Shown here piece by piece: positions 1 through 5,193 of a stretch of 6,172 nucleotides of DNA. The position numbers and the translations under genes were made by a program. The stretch's first letter is position 1; each line of letters begins with the position of its first letter. The notes beneath the pieces were generated by a model, which was not told where the DNA came from, did not search any database, and worked only from the letters and a program-made list of their open reading frames with translations. The DNA comes from a bacterium (lineage in GTDB: Bacteria > Actinomycetota > Acidimicrobiia > Acidimicrobiales > Ilumatobacteraceae), in assembly GCA_029978815.1 (NCBI GenBank), contig JAPOIQ010000076.1, forward strand, positions 1 to 6,172. The letters are read 5' to 3'.

Positions 1-1102
1 CGCGCCAATTTGCGGCAAGTGCCGACCAAATTTCGTTCTCTACGTGACGTCGGGCAGCGTTGTGACGCCGCTGGCCGCGACGTGCTCCCCTGATAATGGC
101 TTCAGTCTCGGATGCACGCAGACGCACGTAGCCCGACCTAAACGGGAAGGTCAGATCCTCCCGCAACGGACGTTCACGATCGCGTATGGCCCGATCGATC
201 ACCCGAGACATCACCGGTAGACCTTTCACACGGGCCGTTGCCTCGCAGTCACTACCCCGAACGCGAACGCCAGGAATAAGGTCGCTCAGCACAACTTGTT
301 CGATGCCGGCTTCTCCGAGCGAAGGAAGTACCTGTTCGATGTATCGAAGGAACACTCTGTTGGGCCCTATGACGAGGCCTACCTGGTCCTCAAGAGGGAA
401 CCGGTGGGTGTACAACAAATACGCTGCCCGGTGAAGGGCGACAACTGTTTTGCCCGTACCCGGGCCACCCTGAACGACCAATACACCTGACTGCGGAGAG
501 CGAATGATCTCGTCCTGCTCTGCCTGGATCGTGGCAACGATGTCGCCAAGGGTTCCAGTTCGACCACGCTCAAGCGAGGCGACCAAGGTGCTGTAGCCCC
601 GTAATTCGTTCTGGGGGGCTGTGAGCCCATCATCGCCGATTCCGATGTGACCCTCGCCAAATAGCTCATCTTCAAGCCCAAGTACCGAACGGCCCTCGAC
701 AACAAAATGACGACGGCGGAGCAGTCCCATCGGATCTCGACCCGTCGCTCTGTAGAACGGTTCAGCGACGGGCGCCCGCCAATCGATAACTACCGGTTCA
801 CGATCTTCATCTGACACCGCAAGACGACCGATGTGGAAGGCTTCGGTTCCCTCACTGTCTGGGTCATCGCGGTCAATTCGACCGAATACGAGCGCCGCAT
901 CACCGAGATCAAGTTCGATAAGCCGCTTCACCAGCGCCCCATCGACAGCATTCCGCTCAAATCGAGCCTGAAATGTTCCACCGAGGTCAGCTTCATGCAT
1001 TTCACGCATACGCCACGCCGCAGTACGACTACTTTCCAGGCAGTCGTAGGCGTGGTCGACGAAATTTTGCTCGTCAGCGATCTCTGGGTGTAACTGGGTC
1101 AT
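1..1102 (-). CDS. helD: HelD-family RNA polymerase-associated helicase (UvrD-like), N-terminal half, cut by window edge
   Basis: The frame is open for 367 codons from ATG at 1102 down to the left edge, so the C-terminal half is missing; family members are usually about 700-770 residues. Known role: HelD is a superfamily 1 helicase-like ATPase that binds RNA polymerase, pushes arms into its channels and uses ATP to release stalled or nucleic-acid-bound polymerase; actinobacterial relatives (HelR) can protect against rifampicin. Seen: an N-terminal charged helical stretch (residues 1-65), expected to form the secondary-channel arm; a family block VVIDWRAPVAEPFYRAT (104-120); a Q-motif-like segment IQAEQDEII (192-200); and Walker A GGPGTGKT (212-219, K218) followed by VVALHRAAYLLYTHR (220-234), a strong HelD signature. 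The region after about residue 280 is Arg-rich and would begin the insert of domain 1A. A GGAG lies 10 bases before the ATG, a weak ribosome site. The gene is transcribed away from hemE. Family is well supported; the rifampicin role is inference. Confidence 0.9.
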   Translation of the reverse strand, partial: MTQLHPEIADEQNFVDHAYDCLESSRTAAWRMREMHEADLGGTFQARFERNAVDGALVKRLIELDLGDAALVFGRIDRDDPDSEGTEAFHIGRLAVSDEDREPVVIDWRAPVAEPFYRATGRDPMGLLRRRHFVVEGRSVLGLEDELFGEGHIGIGDDGLTAPQNELRGYSTLVASLERGRTGTLGDIVATIQAEQDEIIRSPQSGVLVVQGGPGTGKTVVALHRAAYLLYTHRFPLEDQVGLVIGPNRVFLRYIEQVLPSLGEAGIEQVVLSDLIPGVRVRGSDCEATARVKGLPVMSRVIDRAIRDRERPLREDLTFPFRSGYVRLRASETEAIIRGARRGQRRHNAARRHVENEIWSALAANWR

Positions 1103-1185
1103 CTTTATTTGGCTCCAGCACCAACTTTGGGGGATGAACTCGGTTTTGGAGTCCAACAAGTGTACCCGTCCAGATATCGTCAACC
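1103..1185. promoter_or_regulatory. Divergent intergenic spacer between helD and hemE
   Basis: This 83-base gap (104 bases if HemE starts at 1207) must hold the start signals for both helD (leftward) and the hemE-led gene run (rightward), because no other gap precedes either gene. I see no convincing -35/-10 pair on either strand. Pieces that resemble elements are TTGGAG at 1146-1151 and AGATAT at 1172-1177 (20-base gap) rightward, and TTGACG (complement of 1178-1183) leftward. No riboswitch or haem-regulator site that I recognise is present. The promoter role follows from gene layout, not from a clear motif. Confidence 0.4.
1146..1156. repeat. Short inverted repeat TTGGA-N-TCCAA in the divergent spacer
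   Basis: Two perfect 5-base arms, TTGGA (1146-1150) and TCCAA (1152-1156), flank a single central G. The site lies 30 bases upstream of the first possible HemE start and about 44 bases from the helD start, a position suited to an operator controlling one or both genes. An element this short can arise by chance, so the operator reading is tentative. Confidence 0.25.
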
Positions 1186-2256
1186 ATGCCGAAAAGCAGT
1201 TCTTTTATGACCAATTCCCCCTTTATCGACGCTGGCTCTGGACGCCGTCCAACGCACACTCCGGTGTGGTTTATGCGACAGGCCGGTCGCAGTCTTCCGG
1301 AGTATCGGGAAATCCGTGGGAGCGGCTCAATTCTTGATGCAATCGCCCAGCCTGAACTCGCTGCGGAGATCACATTGCAGCCGGTGCGCCGACACAACGT
1401 TGATGCAGCAGTGCTGTTCAGCGACATCGTTGTACCTGTTCACGCCGCAGGGTTCGGTATCGATGTCACTCCAGGAACAGGTCCGGTCGCTGACCAGCCA
1501 TTTCGCTCTCAGAACGACCTCCGCCGGCTACCTCCGCTCACCGCGGACGACATCAACCATGTCACCGCAACCGTCGACATTCTCGTCAACGAGCTACCAC
1601 CGTCGGTTCCTCTGCTTGCCTTCGCTGGCGCTCCTTTCACTGTTGCGAGCTACCTCATCGAAGGCGCACCAAGTCGCACGTATCAGCACACGAAAGCGAT
1701 GATGCATGCAGAACCAAACTTGTGGCACGACCTAATGGAGCGGCTCACCGACTACGCAATTGAGTTCATCTCGGCACAGCTTTCGCACGGTGCAAAAGCG
1801 TTCCAACTCTTCGATTCATGGGCAGGTGCTCTCTCGGTAGCCGACTACGAGTCATATGTGGCACCGTATTCGGCTCGGGTCTTCGCAACCCTGAACGATC
1901 GGCACGGTGACTCGCCTGGAATTCATTTCGGGATAGGTTGCGATCACCTTCTCGAATCGATGAATGCTGCTGGCCCTCAGATTCTCGGCCTTGACTGGCG
2001 CACTTCGATCTCATCGGCACGCAGTCGCATGGGATCTGACCTGATTGTGCAGGGAAACCTCGATCCTGCTCTCGTACTCGCTGGTGCAAATATCGCGCTC
2101 GATGGTGCAGCAAAAGTTCTCAGCGACAATGGTGGCCATCCCGGCCACATTTTCAACCTTGGACACGGTGTCCAACCAAACACCGACCCAGGGGTCCTCA
2201 CCGAACTCGTGGCTTTCGTTCATGAACAAACTGCCATGGAGAACTCTTCGTCATGA
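1186..2256 (+). CDS. hemE: Uroporphyrinogen decarboxylase
   Basis: Converts uroporphyrinogen III to coproporphyrinogen III by removing four acetate carboxyls, in the cytosol. The 356-residue length is normal for the family. Seen: the N-terminal signature PVWFMRQAGR (26-35) with the two substrate-binding arginines R31 and R35; FSDIVVP (78-84) with the catalytic D80, equivalent to human D86; FAGAPFTVASYLIEG (146-160) with Y156, equivalent to human Y164; the FDSWAG block; and NLGHGVQP (324-331) with H327, equivalent to human H339. All expected active-site residues are present. The wording around residues 56-84 (PELAAEITLQPVRR, then DAAVLFSDIVVP) is actinobacterial in style. The start is uncertain: ATG at 1186 or at 1207 (giving MTNSPF...), both of plausible length, and neither has a good Shine-Dalgarno, so the mRNA may be leaderless or nearly so. 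The end overlaps hemH by four bases (ATGA at 2253-2256), which suggests coupled translation. Confidence 0.96.
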   Translation: MPKSSSFMTNSPFIDAGSGRRPTHTPVWFMRQAGRSLPEYREIRGSGSILDAIAQPELAAEITLQPVRRHNVDAAVLFSDIVVPVHAAGFGIDVTPGTGPVADQPFRSQNDLRRLPPLTADDINHVTATVDILVNELPPSVPLLAFAGAPFTVASYLIEGAPSRTYQHTKAMMHAEPNLWHDLMERLTDYAIEFISAQLSHGAKAFQLFDSWAGALSVADYESYVAPYSARVFATLNDRHGDSPGIHFGIGCDHLLESMNAAGPQILGLDWRTSISSARSRMGSDLIVQGNLDPALVLAGANIALDGAAKVLSDNGGHPGHIFNLGHGVQPNTDPGVLTELVAFVHEQTAMENSSS

Positions 2257-3182
2257 CTACATCATCCTCTCAACCGCATACCGCAGTCATGCTGATGGCT
2301 TACGGCACTCCTCGCCACCGCGACGAGATCGAGCCGTACTACACCGATATTCGGCGAGGCCGGCCACCGACTCCTGAGGCACTTGCTGACCTTGTCGCCC
2401 GATATGAAGCCATCGGCGGACTCTCGCCACTCGCAGCACTCACCGAGCGCCAGCAGCAGCAGCTTCAGCACGAACTCGACGAGCTAGATCCCGGTGGTTT
2501 CCGTGTTGAGCTCGGCCTCAAGCATGCTGACCCAAAGATTGAAGCATCAGTCGAGAAACTTGCTCAAGAGGGCGTCACGAAGATCACTGGTCTCGTACTT
2601 GCTCCCCATTATTCGTCATACTCAATTGGCCAGTACCTCGACCGGACTCGAACGACTGCCGATCCGCACGGTATTTCGGTTTCAGGGGTCGAAAGTTGGG
2701 CAACCGAGCCAGCTTTCGTCGAATTCATCGCCCGCGACCTCACCCAACGACTCGAACAAATGAACGGCAACGCTCACGTTGTGTTCACTGCTCATTCGCT
2801 TCCAGAACGAATTATTTCGGCTGGCGACCCATACCCGGACGAACTGCGAGCAACTGCCGAGGCAGTTGCCACGATCGTCGGACTCGAAGAAGGTCACGGT
2901 TGGTCGATCGGTTGGCAGAGTGCAGGCCGTACGCCCGAGCCGTGGATCGGCCCAGACATCCTCGACGTGATTGATGACCTTGGCGCACGTGGTGAGCACT
3001 CTGGAGTCATCGTAAGTGCGGTTGGTTTTGTTGCTGACCACCTCGAGGTCTTGTACGACCTCGACATCGAAGCTCGGGCACGCGCCGAAGGCGTGGGCCT
3101 TGCCTTTGATCGCACAGCGTGCGTCAACGATGACAGCGAAGTGCTGAAGGCTCTGGCCCATCGAGTGATCGCCGCCGGGTAA
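2253..3182 (+). CDS. hemH: Coproporphyrin III ferrochelatase (CpfC/HemH)
   Basis: Inserts ferrous iron into a porphyrin; in Gram-positive bacteria the substrate is coproporphyrin III and the product coprohaem. The 309 residues match the short Bacillus-type enzymes. Seen: an N-terminal MAYGTP block (15-20), with Y17 near the position of the metal-proximal tyrosine of monoderm enzymes; GGLSPLA (55-61); APHYSSYSIGQY (117-128); the catalytic TAHSLPER block (179-186) with H181, equivalent to B. subtilis H183; and VGFVADHLEVLYDLD (257-271) with E265, equivalent to B. subtilis E264. There is only one cysteine (C290), so the [2Fe-2S] cluster known in mycobacterial ferrochelatases cannot form in the usual way. 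The start ATG lies inside the hemE stop (ATGA). hemY follows after 5 bases. The neighbouring HemY supports a coproporphyrin-dependent rather than protoporphyrin-dependent reaction, which is inference from context. Confidence 0.95.
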   Translation: MTTSSSQPHTAVMLMAYGTPRHRDEIEPYYTDIRRGRPPTPEALADLVARYEAIGGLSPLAALTERQQQQLQHELDELDPGGFRVELGLKHADPKIEASVEKLAQEGVTKITGLVLAPHYSSYSIGQYLDRTRTTADPHGISVSGVESWATEPAFVEFIARDLTQRLEQMNGNAHVVFTAHSLPERIISAGDPYPDELRATAEAVATIVGLEEGHGWSIGWQSAGRTPEPWIGPDILDVIDDLGARGEHSGVIVSAVGFVADHLEVLYDLDIEARARAEGVGLAFDRTACVNDDSEVLKALAHRVIAAG

Positions 3183-3187
3183 CTATT

Positions 3188-4558
3188 GTGACCACTCCCG
3201 CACGAATCGTTGTCGTCGGTGGCGGCATCACGGGAGTAGCGGCCACACATCGCCTCACTGAGCTCACCGCCGGTTCCGACACAGAGATCGTGCTGCTTGA
3301 AACCGAGCATCGCCTTGGTGGGAAAATCAAGACCTCTTCGTTTGGTGGCACGCTGGTTGATGAAGGAGCCGATGCGTTTCTCATCAGAACTCCTCACGCC
3401 GTTCAACTTGCGACCGATGTTGGCCTCGGCGAGAGCCTTGTTTCACCTACCTCGGCTTCTGCCGCTATCTGGGCAGGAAGGCTGTACCCGATTCCTTCCG
3501 ATCTCGCGCTGGGGGTTCCGACGTCGTTGATGTCGATCGCTCGGTCAGGTTTGATACCTCCAGCGGGCCTTGCCCGAGCTGCGCTCGATCTCATTCGGCC
3601 TCGGAGTGAGATCGGCCATGACTCGATTGGCCAATGGACAAGAAGCCGATTTGGTCACCACGTGCACGACCGCCTCATTGACGCTCTTGTCGGATCAATC
3701 TACGGAGCGGACACCGATCACTTCAGCCTTGCTGCCGTCCCACAGTTGCACGGCCTTGCTGAAGCAGGTCGAAGCGCTGTGCTCGCTGGGCGGCGGATGC
3801 GAAGTTCAGCCCCAGCGAACTCGGGGCCAATCTTCGGAGCACCTCCACTTGGGATGGAACAACTCATCACCTCTGCGATATCGCATACTCTCGACCGTGG
3901 AGCCGGAAGGGTACAAGTTCTGAGCGGGGCACGTTGCGAGACGCTCGAGCAGACGCCTACCGGGTGGCTGGTTAACGGAATTGAGGCCAATGGCGTCATT
4001 CTCGCAATTCCTGCCCACTGCGCCGCTCCACTTCTTGCGGGCGAAGTTGCGACAAAGCTGCGATCGTTAGAGACCGCCGATGTCGCAATCGTGACAGTTC
4101 GAGTCAACGCCGCTGACTGGCACAATCATCTGCATCATCGCTCGGGATATCTCGTGCCAAAGTCACAGCAGCGATTGGTAACGGCCGTCTCGTTCGCATC
4201 TCAGAAGTGGGCTCACCTCACCCAAGCAGATGGGTCTCAAATTTTAAGGATCTCTCTCGGTCGTGACGGCTTACCAATTCGCGAACTTGATGACACCGCG
4301 CTCATCGATCACGCGATTGAAGAGACCAACGAACATCTCGGAATTTCAATTGAGCGCTCGGGCGCAAGAGTCTCACGCTGGACCGATGCGTTCACTCAAT
4401 ACCGGCCCCACCATGCACGTCGAATCACCGAGATTGAACGTACTCTGCCTGATTTTCTTCACATCGCAGGATCGTCGTACCGAGGAATCGGCATACCTTC
4501 GTGTATCGCTGATGGTGTCCGCGCTGCCAACGAGTTGCTTACGACACTGGCAGACTGA
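3188..4558 (+). CDS. hemY: Coproporphyrinogen III oxidase, FAD-dependent (CgoX/HemY)
   Basis: An oxygen-dependent flavoenzyme that removes six electrons from coproporphyrinogen III to give coproporphyrin III; it is homologous to, and often annotated as, protoporphyrinogen oxidase. Seen: an N-terminal FAD-binding Rossmann motif VVVGGGITG (8-16), with E38 in VLLETEHRLGGK at the place that holds the FAD ribose; the family block DEGADAFLIRTPHAV (58-72); YGADTDHFSLAAVPQL in the middle; and the C-terminal FAD block AGSSYRGIGIPSCIADGVRAA (427-447). Its 456 residues are typical. The start is GTG at 3188: the Rossmann fold begins at residue 6 and no ATG is available near it, and the upstream hemH stop is only 5 bases away. 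No clear Shine-Dalgarno is seen, so translation probably relies on coupling. The stop overlaps the sortase ATG (TGATG, 4556-4560). Assignment as CgoX rather than a true protoporphyrinogen oxidase rests on the monoderm type and on hemH next to it. Confidence 0.93.
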   Translation: MTTPARIVVVGGGITGVAATHRLTELTAGSDTEIVLLETEHRLGGKIKTSSFGGTLVDEGADAFLIRTPHAVQLATDVGLGESLVSPTSASAAIWAGRLYPIPSDLALGVPTSLMSIARSGLIPPAGLARAALDLIRPRSEIGHDSIGQWTRSRFGHHVHDRLIDALVGSIYGADTDHFSLAAVPQLHGLAEAGRSAVLAGRRMRSSAPANSGPIFGAPPLGMEQLITSAISHTLDRGAGRVQVLSGARCETLEQTPTGWLVNGIEANGVILAIPAHCAAPLLAGEVATKLRSLETADVAIVTVRVNAADWHNHLHHRSGYLVPKSQQRLVTAVSFASQKWAHLTQADGSQILRISLGRDGLPIRELDDTALIDHAIEETNEHLGISIERSGARVSRWTDAFTQYRPHHARRITEIERTLPDFLHIAGSSYRGIGIPSCIADGVRAANELLTTLAD

Positions 4559-4632
4559 TGACAATGTCACGTCGTTTCTCCTTCACGGCCATCGTTCTCG
4601 GTGTCTGCACCGCCGTCGTCACCGGGGCGTGT
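4558..4632 (+). other. Putative lipoprotein signal peptide and lipobox of the sortase
   Basis: Codons 1-25 encode a short basic head (MTMSRR), about 15 mainly hydrophobic residues and V-T-G-A-C. Cysteine 25, encoded at 4630-4632, is in the +1 position for diacylglyceryl transfer and cleavage by signal peptidase II, followed by Ser at +2. The segment fits the general lipobox rule (small residues at -1 and -2, tolerated Thr at -3), though it is not the classic L-A-G-C. A plain uncleaved membrane anchor is the alternative. The S-R-R-F-S-F stretch resembles a Tat motif only partly. Confidence 0.6.
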
Positions 4633-5193
4633 TCGGGTGGAAGTGATGAAGCTGCATTCACCACTTCAACGACAACCACGGTGACACCTTCAACAACGAC
4701 GAGCACAACACCTACGACGACGTCGACCACCTCAACGACGACAACGACCACTCTTCCCATCCCAATTGCGCCACCAGCCGACACAAGAGCGGCAGAGCCA
4801 GTCATCGAACTCGGGACAATTTCGATTCCTGCGATTGATGTCGAGATGGGTCTCTACGAGGGGATTCGCCTGACCACACTCGACCTCGGGCCCGGTCATT
4901 GGCCAGGAACTGCCATGCCCGGGTCCCAAGGCAACGTCGTCATTGCCGGCCACCGAGTGAGCAAGCACCAGGTCTTCCTTCGTATCAATGAACTCGTCGT
5001 AGGAGATGAGATTATTTTCGAAACTGATTCAGGCGAGGTATTCGTCTACGTCGTAACAGCAGCCGAAGTCATCGAGCCAACCGATCTTTGGATCATCGAT
5101 CAAACCCCTGAATTCACGGCAACGTTGTTCGCCTGCCACCCACCAGGTTCGACTGCCCAGCGCTATGCCGTATTCGCAACCCTCGTTCAATGA
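4558..5193 (+). CDS. Class E-like sortase with lipoprotein-type signal peptide and Thr-rich linker
   Basis: Sortases are extracytoplasmic cysteine transpeptidases that cut a C-terminal sorting motif (LAXTG for characterised class E enzymes) and attach proteins to the wall or to each other. Seen: a basic start with R5-R6; a hydrophobic stretch F7-V21; a lipobox-like VTGAC with C25; a Thr/Ser linker (35-65); then the beta-barrel domain from about residue 82. Catalytic residues are all present: H132 in NVVIAGHR (126-133), C193 in TLFACHPPGS (189-198) and R202. The usual TLxTC is TLFAC here. No LPXTG/LAXTG substrate gene is visible in the window. The domain lies N-to-C as in class E, but no C-terminal membrane segment exists, so attachment depends on the N-terminus. 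ATG at 4558 overlaps the hemY stop; ATG at 4564 is an alternative that costs two residues. It overlaps lnt by four bases. Sortase identity is firm; the class call is less so. Confidence 0.88.
   Translation: MTMSRRFSFTAIVLGVCTAVVTGACSGGSDEAAFTTSTTTTVTPSTTTSTTPTTTSTTSTTTTTTLPIPIAPPADTRAAEPVIELGTISIPAIDVEMGLYEGIRLTTLDLGPGHWPGTAMPGSQGNVVIAGHRVSKHQVFLRINELVVGDEIIFETDSGEVFVYVVTAAEVIEPTDLWIIDQTPEFTATLFACHPPGSTAQRYAVFATLVQ
4660..4752 (+). repeat. Thr/Ser-rich low-complexity coding tract (sortase linker)
   Basis: Codons 35-65 encode 23 Thr, 5 Ser, 2 Pro and 1 Val, made from imperfect repeats of ACN codons (ACA, ACG, ACC and ACT are mixed, so it is not a pure microsatellite). The mixed codons suggest selection on the protein rather than recent slippage. 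It probably forms an extended, possibly O-glycosylated stalk that holds the sortase domain away from the membrane. The complementary strand reads as a Val-rich open frame, which is an artefact of this composition. Confidence 0.9.

Noticed and set aside
1159..1183. Possible leftward promoter for helD: TTGACG (1183-1178) with TACACT (1164-1159)
   Set aside because: The gap between the boxes is only 13 bases, too short for a normal sigma-70-type promoter of about 17.
1074..1427. Minus-strand open frame spanning the helD start, the spacer and the hemE start
   Set aside because: It crosses two well-supported genes and the spacer in a frame with no recognisable domain; helD and hemE explain the region.
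2449..2470. CAG-type trinucleotide run in hemH (Gln-rich stretch QQQQLQ)
   Set aside because: Only about four clean units, in a surface helix of the enzyme; not long enough to call a repeat feature.
2682..3161. Minus-strand open frame of 159 codons opposite hemH
   Set aside because: It is antisense to strongly conserved ferrochelatase motifs and has no recognisable features of its own.
4567..4590. Twin-arginine (Tat) export signal at the sortase N-terminus
   Set aside because: S-R-R-F-S-F only partly fits S-R-R-x-F-L-K, with Ser in place of the conserved Phe; a Sec lipoprotein signal is the simpler reading.
4539..4805. Minus-strand open frame encoding a Val-rich protein
   Set aside because: It is the complement of the Thr codon tract of the sortase; ACN read backwards gives GT-rich Val codons. 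No family signature and no ribosome site.
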